Source of the DNA: Acidimicrobiales bacterium
GTDB lineage: Bacteria > Actinomycetota > Acidimicrobiia > Acidimicrobiales > Aldehydirespiratoraceae
DNA: 64,000 bases
NCBI GenBank assembly: GCA_029247365.1
Contig: JAQWLJ010000064.1
Location: 1 to 64,000 of the forward strand
Direction: 5' to 3'
Translations under genes and position numbers: made by a program
The notes under the pieces: generated by a model
Told to the model about the DNA's origin: nothing
Databases searched by the model: none
What the model saw: the letters and a program-made list of their open reading frames with translations, nothing else
Part shown: positions 1 through 8,503 of the stretch, in pieces
How the letters are laid out: each line of letters begins with the position of its first letter
How positions within the stretch are numbered: the first letter of the stretch is position 1

Positions 1-984
1 GGGATTAGCAAGCGTCGAGTCGCCGATGTAGGTGTCGCCGGGTGCCTCAACAGCCGCTGCCGTAGCGTCGGCTGGCCATGCTGCGTGTCCGCTGGAGTCA
101 GTCACGACGTTTACGTCACCGCCGGTTGTGCTGAAGACGATCGTTTCGCCTTCGATTGGTCCGTTTGCTCCGCTCAGCACAACGTAGGTCGCCACGTTCT
201 CACCGGGGCCTTGCTCAAGGCTCCAGGGCCCGGCCTTTGCTGTCGCTTCGGCAGCAAGGTCATAAACCTTTTGTGTTGTGTTCTGCAACGCTTCGGTGTC
301 GGTGCCTGTGTAGTGGCCGCCGAACTCTTCGTAGTCGTCGATCGGGTCAGGCCCCCAGAACCCGACACGAGGCGACGAGTCGATGTGCAACGAGGGAGTG
401 AGGCCGTTCCAGTTGAGTGGGTCGTTGTATGGTGCTGCCACGCTTGAGAACACGGTGGACCCGGTGACCGGATCCGAGTGCCAAGCCCATACGAGTGCTT
501 GCGTGGCGACGACTGTTTCAAGCGCCTGGCCATTCGTTCTGTTGTCTTTGTAAAACTTGATGCCGTACTTCCAGGTCAGATACGTGACCCGAGCGTCGAC
601 GTAACCGTTCGGCGCTATTTCGTATGACGTCCAACTGCTGCCGTCCACCGCGACCCCGAACTCGCCGCAGTACGCGAGGTAGCACTCGTTTGCGTTTTCG
701 TCGTAGTTGTTGCAGGCGTTGGCTTCGTTCTGAACCATGAACGGACCAATCGGGGCGAGGTCCTCTGTGCGTTCAGTGAACGACTCGTTCAGCCCGGCAT
801 TGATGTGCCCGGATTGAAGGCCGACACCTTGCATGTCTATGACGGTGCTCAAACGGGGTTCAGACATGGTGTGGTCGAAAACCGGGTTCGTGCCGTTCGT
901 CGTTGCCGACGACGGACTCACCATGAACGCAACACCGGTCGCAACTAATGCAACAGCAACCGCCCGCATCGAAAACAGCTTCAC
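1..984 (-). CDS. Secreted surface protein with thioester (TQXA)-like segment, 3'-truncated by window edge
   Basis: An open minus-strand frame runs from a GTG at 984 to the window edge without a stop (328 codons), so the C-terminus is missing. The N-terminus is a signal peptide (MKLFSMRAVAVALVATG, then an SPSSATTNG-like cleavage region). About residues 88-170 hold a Cys-rich stretch (NACNN, ECYLAYCGEF; Cys91, Cys101, Cys106) followed by ATQALVWAW with Gln162. In the thioester-domain family of Gram-positive surface proteins, a Cys and the Gln of a TQxx[IV]W motif form an internal thioester. The Cys-Gln spacing here is short for that family, so the match is only suggestive. Residues about 270-328 (SGANGPIEGETIVFSTTGG, VVTDSSGHAAWP) read like a bacterial Ig-like domain. 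GTG990 and ATG969 are alternative starts; AGGGG sits suitably ahead of 984. Likely an adhesin or envelope protein. Base composition is lower in GC than its neighbours. Confidence 0.6.
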   Translation of the reverse strand, partial: MKLFSMRAVAVALVATGVAFMVSPSSATTNGTNPVFDHTMSEPRLSTVIDMQGVGLQSGHINAGLNESFTERTEDLAPIGPFMVQNEANACNNYDENANECYLAYCGEFGVAVDGSSWTSYEIAPNGYVDARVTYLTWKYGIKFYKDNRTNGQALETVVATQALVWAWHSDPVTGSTVFSSVAAPYNDPLNWNGLTPSLHIDSSPRVGFWGPDPIDDYEEFGGHYTGTDTEALQNTTQKVYDLAAEATAKAGPWSLEQGPGENVATYVVLSGANGPIEGETIVFSTTGGDVNVVTDSSGHAAWPADATAAAVEAPGDTYIGDSTLANP

Positions 985-1019
985 AACCACACGCCCCTAC
1001 CCGAACCGCCTGTCGAGTA

Positions 1020-1035
1020 CTTTACAGATGTAAAG
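1020..1035. promoter_or_regulatory. Perfect palindrome CTTTACA-GA-TGTAAAG, operator candidate
   Basis: Seven-base perfect inverted arms separated by two bases, centred 44 bases upstream of the GTG start of the secreted protein at 984. AT-rich arms in a GC-rich genome and the position in the promoter zone suggest a binding site for a dimeric repressor or activator. No regulator gene is visible beside it. Confidence 0.5.
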
Positions 1036-1046
1036 CCTCGACCCAT

Positions 1047-1070
1047 TCTTTCGATCTTTCGATCTTTCGA
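1047..1070. repeat. Three tandem copies of TCTTTCGA
   Basis: Three perfect head-to-tail copies of the octamer TCTTTCGA (TCGAAAGA on the minus strand), starting 12 bases beyond the 1020-1035 palindrome and upstream of the gene that starts at 984. One copy is close to one helical turn short, so this may be an iterated regulator site or a slippage-prone repeat that changes promoter spacing. Confidence 0.6.
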
Positions 1071-1504
1071 CGCCCCCCACAGACGGGAGACTCCGACCGG
1101 ACCGCGTAAGACAGCAACCCCGGTAAGACACCCCCCAATCCCTATAGAAAGTCCGCATCGCACTCGACACCGTTCGACCTCCGCACCGAAAGTTTCCGTC
1201 CCCACGCCATCGGCTTCCGACTGCGAGATCTAAGAAGGAAGAGCAGCTATCCGGCTGACTCATCGATCCACGCTCCCGAACAGTTGACCAACAACCATCA
1301 CCGGTTCGGCCGAGAGCGCAGGCCGGCACAGCAAATCGTTGATCGACGACATCGTCGGCCGCCGGCAATTCGCGAAAGCCTGATCGTATTCCTCATGACA
1401 AGCCGTTGTCGTCCGCTTCGAAGAAGCACCGGACGACGGGCCCACTGGGTGAGGATCTACCAGCGCAGGGTTTGCTTCCAGGCAGACCTGAGGCTTTCAC
1501 GGAG
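1071..1504. other. Intergenic stretch without a supported gene
   Basis: About 430 bases between the promoter region of the secreted protein and the 3' end of tRNA-Ala. Small ORFs occur on both strands, but none has a recognisable product, ribosome binding site or coding-like composition. No integrase fragment and no second copy of the tRNA 3' end was seen here. Confidence 0.5.
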
Positions 1505-1577
1505 TGGAGGTGAGGGGAGTTGAACCCCTGGCCTCCTCGATGCGACCGAGGCGCTCTACCAACTGAGCTACACCCCC
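1505..1577 (-). tRNA. tRNA-Ala (anticodon CGC)
   Basis: On the minus strand this folds as a 73-nt cloverleaf. The acceptor stem GGGGGTG pairs with CACCTCC and includes the G3:U70 wobble that identifies alanine tRNAs. The D-arm is AGCTCAGTTGGTAGAGC, the anticodon stem CCTCG/CGAGG holds loop GTCGCAT with anticodon CGC, and the T-arm contains GGTTCAACTCC. The discriminator base is A. CCA is not encoded, since CTCC follows. It reads GCG codons, which are frequent in this genome. Confidence 0.95.
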
Positions 1578-1636
1578 GTGGGAGACCACATCGTAGCGGC
1601 GACATCCGCCGAAACGACCGGGCTTCGCAGCTCGGA

Positions 1637-2101
1637 TCAGGCGTTGAGGGTGCGGCGCTGCGGTTGGAGCGGCGTGATGTTCTCGGGGTACAGCATCTGC
1701 ACCTTCATCTCTCGCTCGGCCGCGAGATTGCGGCGCTGCACCACGGCGTAGCCATAGGCGACCAGTGCCATATCGATCAGCACGTGGGCGACCATCGTCG
1801 CAGGACCGAGAACGAATGAGGCCAGAAGCGTAAGCACGGCCAGACCGACCAAAGCGGTAAAGACGTGCTGGCGGCGACGAGCTGCAGCACCCGACGATCC
1901 GGGCTTGAGCTCGATTGGACCAGGCACCGGCCCCTCCAGGGATCGTGATGCCGACCCACCCAGGCTTCCCATGCCAGACGAGAAGGAATCGATACGGTCG
2001 GTGCGGGAGACGGCGGTCTTGCGCGCATCCTTCCACCACATCATGAGATACGCACACCAACCGGCGGCCAGCACCAACACGACGATCGACGTCGACACCA
2101 T
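1637..2101 (-). CDS. SepX/GLPR-like actinobacterial membrane protein
   Basis: 154 residues from ATG2101, preceded by GGAAGG about eight bases upstream. A longer frame reaches 2143, but this start is better supported. One membrane helix lies at residues 4-22 (IVVLVLAAGWCAYLMMWW), then a charged cytoplasmic segment with RTDRIDSFSSGMGSL, then ARRRQ and two more helices at about 76-115, and a basic tail with AAERE. That architecture, the GW-AYL-WW start and the D-R-FSS-M stretch resemble the actinobacterial division protein known as SepX in Streptomyces and GLPR in Corynebacterium. The gene lies downstream of galU and a moeA/glp gene, the partners it is linked with in other actinobacteria, with moaA and moaC between. 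Known homologues help FtsZ-based septation. Identity here is inferred from architecture and synteny. Confidence 0.5.
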   Translation of the reverse strand: MVSTSIVVLVLAAGWCAYLMMWWKDARKTAVSRTDRIDSFSSGMGSLGGSASRSLEGPVPGPIELKPGSSGAAARRRQHVFTALVGLAVLTLLASFVLGPATMVAHVLIDMALVAYGYAVVQRRNLAAEREMKVQMLYPENITPLQPQRRTLNA

Positions 2102-2290
2102 TGAACAAACCCTTCCAGAAGGTGGAACCGTTCGGCGATCCACACCGTTGGGTCTCGGTCGTATCGCCGAGTCCCAAACTCCAGATGACGATTATATGAC
2201 GGAACGACATCTGGAAGCAATCATCGCAGCCGTATTTCTGGCCGCGGGCTAAGGCAGCCGAATCGGCAGGCTGACTCGACGCTCCTCACT

Positions 2291-2776
2291 TCAGTCCTCG
2301 TCGAGGCGTCGATACGTCCCCGAGCGCCCACCCGTCTTCTCCCATAGCGCAACCGCGTCGATCACCATCGATCGATCCATCGCCTTGCACATGTCGTAGA
2401 TCGTCAAGGCTGCGACCGAACAAGCGGTGAGGGCTTCCATCTCGACGCCGGTGCGATCGAACGTGTCGACCGTCGCCTCGACCTCGATCGACGCGTCGTT
2501 GATTTCGAAGTTGACCGTGACCGCGCCGACCATCAGCGGGTGGCACAAGGGCAACAGTTCGGACGTTTTCTTCGCGGCCTGGATACCTGCGACACGGGCC
2601 ACGGCGAGCACGTCACCCTTCTTGATCGCGCCTTGGGCGACCGCAGAGGCCGTCGCCGGAGTCATATTGACCCGCCCTCGGGCGATAGCTCGCCGATGCG
2701 ACGGCTCCTTGGGGGTGACGTCGACCATACGCGCCCTGCCGTCGGAGTCAAGATGGGTGAACCCGCGTTCAGACAT
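2291..2776 (-). CDS. moaC: Cyclic pyranopterin monophosphate synthase
   Basis: 161 residues, the usual MoaC length. It converts the 3',8-cyclo-GTP product of MoaA into cyclic pyranopterin monophosphate in molybdenum cofactor synthesis (cytoplasm). Diagnostic features are [15 protein letters not shown] (about residues 76-90) and the catalytic DMCKAMDR near residue 133. The N-terminus ([18 protein letters not shown]) matches the family. It lies 20 bases downstream of moaA and shares its direction, so the two are probably co-transcribed. ATG2776 is the natural start. Confidence 0.95.
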   Translation of the reverse strand: MSERGFTHLDSDGRARMVDVTPKEPSHRRAIARGRVNMTPATASAVAQGAIKKGDVLAVARVAGIQAAKKTSELLPLCHPLMVGAVTVNFEINDASIEVEATVDTFDRTGVEMEALTACSVAALTIYDMCKAMDRSMVIDAVALWEKTGGRSGTYRRLDED

Positions 2777-2796
2777 ACCAGAAGTCTACGGGGCGA

Positions 2797-3780
<984 letters not shown>

Positions 3781-3789
3781 TTTGGCAGG

Positions 3790-4992
3790 CTACCGGAGAG
3801 GCAGAATCTCGACCTCGTCACCCGGCGCGATCTCGACGCCATCGGGGGCAAGGGCAAGGGCGTCGGCACGAGCCATCGCCGTCAGATGATGCGAACCCTG
3901 CCCGCCGGCTCGCCGAACGTGCCACCGACCGGTGTCATCGATTCGTCCTTCGACCCGAAGGAAATGGACTTTGCCATCGGCGGGGTGGCCAAGCGTGTCC
4001 TCGCTGATGGCACGAAGCAGCGGCAGTGCCGTGTCGTCAGTACCGGCCATAAAGCCGATTGCTGGTCGGGCAAGCAACTCGAACGACACCATGGATGAGA
4101 CAGGATTGCCGGGCAAACCAAACACCGGCTTGGCGCCGATGAGACCGAAAGCGAACGGCTTGGCGGGCTTGATCGCAATCTGCATCCATCGCATATCGCC
4201 GATCTGGTCGAGTACGACCTTCACGTAATCGAATGCGCCCATCGACACACCACCGGAGCTGAGGATCGCATCGCACGACTCGGCTCCCGCAAGGAAGGCC
4301 TCTCGGATGGCATCGGGTTCATCCACTGCGATACCGAGGTCGACCGCCTCCCAACCTGCCTCGGTGACCAGCGTCAACAGCGTGCGTCGGTTCGAGTCGC
4401 GAATCTCGCCGGGCTGCAGTGGCCGGCCGTCGTCGACCAACTCGTCACCAGTGGAGATTACACCGACCCGTGGCCGACGTACCGCCGAGACAGTCTGAAC
4501 TCCAACGCTCGCAAGGACCCCGAGATGGCCGGCGGTGAGTCGCGTGCCTGCGCCGAACAGCAGATCGCCTGGCTTCACGTCTTCGCCAGCGTTGCGGACG
4601 TGGTTTCCTTCGTCGACCGTAATCTCGATCTCGACGGTCCTGGCCGCCTCATCGAGCGATGTGCGCTCGACCATCACTACCGCGTCGGCACCGGGCGGCA
4701 TCGGTGCCCCCGTCATGATCCTCGCCGCCTGGCCCGGACCGACCTCACCGTCGAGCGTCGACCCTGCGGCGATCGTGCCGATCACCTCGAGGGTGATCGG
4801 CACGTTGGCGGTGTCAGTGGCCTGAACTGCGAAGCCGTCCATCGCCGTGTTGGCGAACGGTGGCACCAGTTCCGCCGCCACTACGTCGGTGGCGAGCACC
4901 AGGCCCGCGGCATCGGCAAGCACGTCATCGACTGCGCCAAGCCGACGGACGCGATCGAGAACGTGTTGGCGGGCTTCGTCGAGAGACAGCAC
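3790..4992 (-). CDS. moeA: MoeA/gephyrin-family protein: molybdopterin molybdenumtransferase or Glp
   Basis: 400 residues with the full MoeA architecture: an N-terminal domain with NTAMDGFA (about residue 48), a beta-barrel with ARIMTGAPMPPGADAVV, the central MoCF domain with GVISTGDELV and SSGGVSMGAFDYVK, GLPGNPVSS, and a C-terminal domain ending in GDEVEILPLR. In MoeA this inserts molybdate into adenylylated molybdopterin. In Corynebacterium a MoeA-like protein encoded beside galU (Glp) instead binds FtsZ and the membrane receptor GLPR. Here the gene sits nine bases from galU and also next to moaA and moaC, so either role, or both, is possible. Sequence alone does not separate them. Confidence 0.88.
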   Translation of the reverse strand: MLSLDEARQHVLDRVRRLGAVDDVLADAAGLVLATDVVAAELVPPFANTAMDGFAVQATDTANVPITLEVIGTIAAGSTLDGEVGPGQAARIMTGAPMPPGADAVVMVERTSLDEAARTVEIEITVDEGNHVRNAGEDVKPGDLLFGAGTRLTAGHLGVLASVGVQTVSAVRRPRVGVISTGDELVDDGRPLQPGEIRDSNRRTLLTLVTEAGWEAVDLGIAVDEPDAIREAFLAGAESCDAILSSGGVSMGAFDYVKVVLDQIGDMRWMQIAIKPAKPFAFGLIGAKPVFGLPGNPVSSMVSFELLARPAIGFMAGTDDTALPLLRAISEDTLGHPADGKVHFLRVEGRIDDTGRWHVRRAGGQGSHHLTAMARADALALAPDGVEIAPGDEVEILPLR

Positions 4993-5001
4993 CCTGCCAG
5001 A

Positions 5002-5883
5002 CTAGAAGCCGTTCGACTCCAGAACCGCCTTGAGCATCGCAACAATTGCGAGGCTGTCATCGGTTCGCAGCGACAACTCGACATTGGCCCGAAGCCAGTC
5101 GGTCTTCTGGCCGGTATCGAAGCCGATGTCGTCGATAACCAGACCGCGCATTCCTCGATCGTCGATCTGCATCGCCATCGCGTCGGTGAGCTGGATCTCG
5201 CCACCCCGACCCGGTTCGGTGCGGGCGAGCTTGTCGAAGATCTCGGGCGTGAGAACGTAGCGGCCAGTAATGCGCAGGTTGGACGGCGCATCCTCAAACG
5301 CTGGCTTCTCAATGAGCCGATCGATGTTGACGACGTCGCCATCGCGCGACGAGTAGCCGGCGCATCCGTAGTTGCTGATCTCGGCCCCTACCGTTTCGAT
5401 CAGCGCGACGACCGACTCACCTGTCGACTCAGCAACCTCGATCATCTGCTTGAGGGTCTGCCCACCGTCGGCAAGAAGTTCGTCGGGCAACAGCACCGCA
5501 AACGGTTCATCACCCACCTGACGCGCTGCCATCGAGACTGCATAGCCAAGACCGAGCGGCGACTCCTGGCGCGTGAAGCGAAATCTGGCGAGGCCGGTGA
5601 CCTCCTGCACCTTCTCGAGCAGGTCGACCTTCGCCTCCTCCTCGAGGGCCAATTCGAGTTCGACCGCCCGGTCGAAATGATCGTCGAGTGGCTTCTTGTG
5701 CGGGCTCGTGACGACCACGATGTCGTCGATCCCAGCGGCGACAGCCTCTTCGACGACCCACTGGATCGATGGGCGGTCGACCACAGTCAGCATCTCTTTC
5801 GGCACCGCCTTGGTCGCAGGGAGGAAGCGAGTGCCGAGACCTGCTGCAGGGACAACAGCGGTGCGGACAGCGGCGGCGGTCAT
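5002..5883 (-). CDS. galU: UTP-glucose-1-phosphate uridylyltransferase
   Basis: 293 residues. It makes UDP-glucose for envelope glycans and trehalose. The nucleotide-binding start is VVPAAGLGTRFLPATKAVPKE (a G-x-G-T-R...K pattern, residues 9-29), followed by DRPSIQWVVEEAVAAGI, a uridine/glucose-binding LLPDEL (about 131) and the late conserved RYVLTPEIFD and GEIQLTDAM. ATG5883 opens an operon with moeA/glp, moaA and moaC; linkage of galU to the moeA-type gene is typical of actinobacteria. Confidence 0.95.
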   Translation of the reverse strand: MTAAAVRTAVVPAAGLGTRFLPATKAVPKEMLTVVDRPSIQWVVEEAVAAGIDDIVVVTSPHKKPLDDHFDRAVELELALEEEAKVDLLEKVQEVTGLARFRFTRQESPLGLGYAVSMAARQVGDEPFAVLLPDELLADGGQTLKQMIEVAESTGESVVALIETVGAEISNYGCAGYSSRDGDVVNIDRLIEKPAFEDAPSNLRITGRYVLTPEIFDKLARTEPGRGGEIQLTDAMAMQIDDRGMRGLVIDDIGFDTGQKTDWLRANVELSLRTDDSLAIVAMLKAVLESNGF

Positions 5884-5925
5884 GGCGACGGAACTCCTAG
5901 GACCCGGCGAGCGCTGATCGAACAG

Positions 5926-6504
5926 TCAGACGCGCTGCTCGGAACGACCAAGAATGCGTCGGATGTTCGATTGGTGGCGCAGGACGAGAATCGCAGCGAC
6001 TCCAGCGCCGACCGCGACCTCCCAACCGGGACGTCCGATGAGCGCGGAAATGATCGGATAGCTGACCGCGATCGTGATGGAACCAAGGGCGGCAACCCGG
6101 CCGAACTTCACGACCATGAAGAACAACACGGCACAGACGAGCCCGACCAGCGGTGAGAGTACGAGACCTCCTCCGCCTGCCGTCGCAACACCCTTCCCGC
6201 CGCGGAAGCGTCGGTAGAAAGGCCAAACGTGGCCTGCAACGGCGGCAACCCACACGGCGTGCGCCTCGGGCCGGCCTGCGACCACGAGCGCGGTCACAAC
6301 AGGAACGACGCTCTTGAGGGCGTCAATAACGCCGACCATCACCCCAGTGCGTTTCCCCGACAGCCGGTAGACGTTCGATGCGCCCGGGTTCCCCGAGCCG
6401 GCCTTTGTGGGATCGGTGCCAGCCCGACGGCCGAGCCACAGCGCCGTCGGGAACGTGCCGGCCAGGTAGGCCGCAACGATCCCTATGGCCAGCCACATGG
6501 CCAT
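5926..6504 (-). CDS. plsY: Acyl-phosphate:glycerol-3-phosphate acyltransferase
   Basis: 192-residue polytopic membrane enzyme that acylates glycerol-3-phosphate from acyl-phosphate, the first step of phospholipid synthesis. Three family loops are present: GSGNPGASNVYRL (about residues 35-47), HVWPFYRRFRGGKGVAT (about 95-110), and a C-terminal region ending in LRHQSNIRRILGR. The frame extends to 6555, but that extension is not family-like; ATG6504 (or ATG6498) begins the first membrane helix MAMWLAIGIVAAYLAG. The start is 44 bases from the divergent fmdB-type gene, so they share a promoter region. Confidence 0.93.
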   Translation of the reverse strand: MAMWLAIGIVAAYLAGTFPTALWLGRRAGTDPTKAGSGNPGASNVYRLSGKRTGVMVGVIDALKSVVPVVTALVVAGRPEAHAVWVAAVAGHVWPFYRRFRGGKGVATAGGGGLVLSPLVGLVCAVLFFMVVKFGRVAALGSITIAVSYPIISALIGRPGWEVAVGAGVAAILVLRHQSNIRRILGRSEQRV

Positions 6505-6548
6505 ATCGTACGGTGCCGAGCGGCACCGGTACCGGTATCCTCCGTCCC

Positions 6549-6902
6549 GTGCCAACCTATGACTACCGCTGTGAGCGCACCGGCGAGATGTTTGAGACCT
6601 GGCAATCCTTCTCCGAGGACAACCTGACGGTCTGTCCCCAGACCCATGCTGGCGATTCCGACGTGTGTGGTGCCGAGGTCAAGAAGGTCTTCTCGAAGGT
6701 CGGTATCTCCTTCAAGGGCGACGGCTTCTACAAGAACGACCATGGGTCGTCATCGACCGACTCGTCCTCCACCAGCTCGTCCTCGGCCGATTCGTCGTCT
6801 TCCAACTCGTCCTCGGCCGATTCGTCCTCCTCAAGCTCGTCGTCGAGCTCCGAATCGTCGAGTTCGTCAACCTCGACGTCCTCCAGCTCGTCATCGGACT
6901 GA
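6549..6902 (+). CDS. FmdB-family zinc-ribbon protein with long polyserine tail
   Basis: 117 residues from GTG6549. The N-terminal 60 residues match the FmdB putative regulatory family: PTYDYRCERTGEMFE, a second metal-site region VCPQTHAGDSDVCG, and VKKVFSKVGISFKGDGFYKND. A Cys-x2-Cys pair is not strictly kept in either half, so zinc binding may be altered. About residues 67-117 are almost entirely Ser with scattered Asp, Ala, Thr, Asn and Glu. A short Ser-rich tail is common in this family, but about 50 residues is long. Role unknown; homologues are thought to be regulatory. Divergent from plsY. Confidence 0.8.
   Translation: MPTYDYRCERTGEMFETWQSFSEDNLTVCPQTHAGDSDVCGAEVKKVFSKVGISFKGDGFYKNDHGSSSTDSSSTSSSSADSSSSNSSSADSSSSSSSSSSESSSSSTSTSSSSSSD
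6776..6826 (+). repeat. 21-base direct repeat, 30-base period, in the polyserine tail
   Basis: The same 21 bases occur at 6776-6796 and 6806-6826, encoding Ser-Ser-Ala-Asp-Ser type blocks. The surrounding DNA is a looser TCN/AGC array. This shows the tail expanded partly by DNA duplication and could vary in length between strains. Confidence 0.75.
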
Positions 6903-7005
6903 GCTGCCTTTTTGTCGTCACCGACTTCCCCGGTCTGAACACTCGATCCCTGGATTGATTCATGGCGCCACCGCTGCGCCCGTCCACGCCTGCCCCCTCA
7001 CAACC

Positions 7006-7575
7006 GTGCTCAGCGGCACCATCCGCTCCGCCAACGCCCGCTACCTGCTCCCACGCGTCCTCGCGGTGGTGATCATCGCGTTCGCGGCGGCCATCGTCAC
7101 TCGGGCCAACGATCGCGCGGCATCCGCCGCTGCGTTGTGGGGGGTGAGCGACACGCCGGTGGTTCTCGCGGGGCGCGACATCCCCGCCGGCGGGTTCATC
7201 AAGGCTGCTGCGGTGACCCTTCAGGCCGTGCCGGTTGGCCTCTTACCCCCCCCCGACGCCATACACGATCTACCTCCTTCGTCGCGGTCGTCAACCGGCC
7301 TTGTTGCAGGTGAAATCCTGCGTTCAGCGTGCACCGACCCCAGCGCGGCATCGGTGATCACCTCCCTGCTGTCCTACGACCACCTCGCCCTCAGCGTGCT
7401 CGCAGATTAACGAACCACCTCCGTCGGTGACATCGTTCGCCTCTACGACCTCGCCACCGGTTCGGTGGCCGTTCGATCTGCGGAGATGCTTGTCGTCGAC
7501 GAGGGCCGGATCGCGGTCGCCGAGATCGACGCGCCCCGGTTGATCGCCACCATCAGTGCAGCCGGGTTGTCGCCG
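7006..7575 (+). pseudogene. SAF/CpaB-like pilus-assembly protein gene interrupted by in-frame TAA
   Basis: A GTG at 7006 opens a protein with an N-terminal membrane helix (YLLPRVLAVVIIAFAAAIV), then a SAF-type segment (VVLAGRDIPAGGFIKAAAV, LVAGEILRSACTDPSAAS, YDHLALSVLAD). A TAA at 7408-7410 stops it, but the same frame continues at once with TTSVGDIVRLYDLATG, VAEIDAPRLIATISAAG, the expected remainder of a CpaB/RcpC-like fold. The 3' end is unclear; the frame drifts after about 7570 and may be shifted. A nine-C run lies at 7246-7254. No other pilus genes are nearby, so this is an isolated remnant or carries a base-call error. Confidence 0.7.
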
Positions 7576-7687
7576 CAATCACGCCCTCAGCAGCCCCTTC
7601 CGACTGGCGATCAGGCACCCCACAACGAAAAACCGGAGGCACGGCCTGTCCACGCCAGGCACCGGTCCTCAGTAGTGGCCGGGAACG

Positions 7688-8491
7688 TCAGCCGATGGCC
7701 AGCGCAGCGAAGACCACAATGCCGAGGAGCACGCGGTAGACCACGAACGGCGTGAAGGTGTGCGAGCGCACCAGTCGCAGAGTTCCCCACACGGCAACCC
7801 AGCCGGTCACCGCCGAACTGGCCATACCCCACAGAAATGGGGGCCAGAAGTCCGACGAAATCGACGCGTCGGCCAGCGAGAACACACCCGCACCGGCGAT
7901 GATTGGCAAACTCATAAGGAACACAAGACGCGCAGCCACATCGCGCTCGAAGCCAAGAAAGCGGCTCACCGTGAGCGTCGCGCCGCTACGGCTGACGCCC
8001 GGCTGCAAGGCGAGCGCCTGACCCACGCCCATCGCAAGCGCATCGCGCAGGCGGAACTCGGCACGTTCGCGACGTTCGGGAAGCCGATCCGCAACGAGGA
8101 GAAGCAGACCGAAGACGATCAGCATCGATGCGATCACCCAGATCCGGTCAAGGTCGCCGATCTGCTCCTTGAGCACGACACCGGTGATCCCCGCTGGGAT
8201 GGCGCTGGCGACGAGGAACCAGGCGATCCGCCCATCGGTGCCCAGTTCGCCGCCGTGCAGCGGCGCAAGACCAGCGGTGAGATAGAGCCACACGTCGCGG
8301 CGGAGGTAGGCGACTGCGCCAACGAGTGTGCCCATGTGCACCGCAACGTCGAACGAGGTTTCGAGCTCCTCGGGCAGCGAGTTCCACCCAAACGCCCACC
8401 GCGTGAGTTCGAGGTGACCACTACTAGAGATCGGCAAGAATTCCGAGATCCCCTGGACAATGCCCAAGACGATGGCGTGCAGGATCGGCAT
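7688..8491 (-). CDS. uppP: Undecaprenyl-diphosphatase
   Basis: 267-residue polytopic membrane phosphatase that recycles undecaprenyl diphosphate to the monophosphate carrier for peptidoglycan and other glycans. The BacA/UppP signatures are GIVQGISEFLPISSSGHL (about residues 10-27) and QPGVSRSGATLTVSRFLG (about 155-172), which contain the active-site Glu, Ser and Arg residues. It lies 12 bases downstream of a tldE-like gene in the same direction, suggesting read-through from the tld operon. The usual BacA length is about 270. Confidence 0.95.
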   Translation of the reverse strand: MPILHAIVLGIVQGISEFLPISSSGHLELTRWAFGWNSLPEELETSFDVAVHMGTLVGAVAYLRRDVWLYLTAGLAPLHGGELGTDGRIAWFLVASAIPAGITGVVLKEQIGDLDRIWVIASMLIVFGLLLLVADRLPERRERAEFRLRDALAMGVGQALALQPGVSRSGATLTVSRFLGFERDVAARLVFLMSLPIIAGAGVFSLADASISSDFWPPFLWGMASSAVTGWVAVWGTLRLVRSHTFTPFVVYRVLLGIVVFAALAIG

Positions 8492-8503
8492 GCAGCATCG
8501 AGA

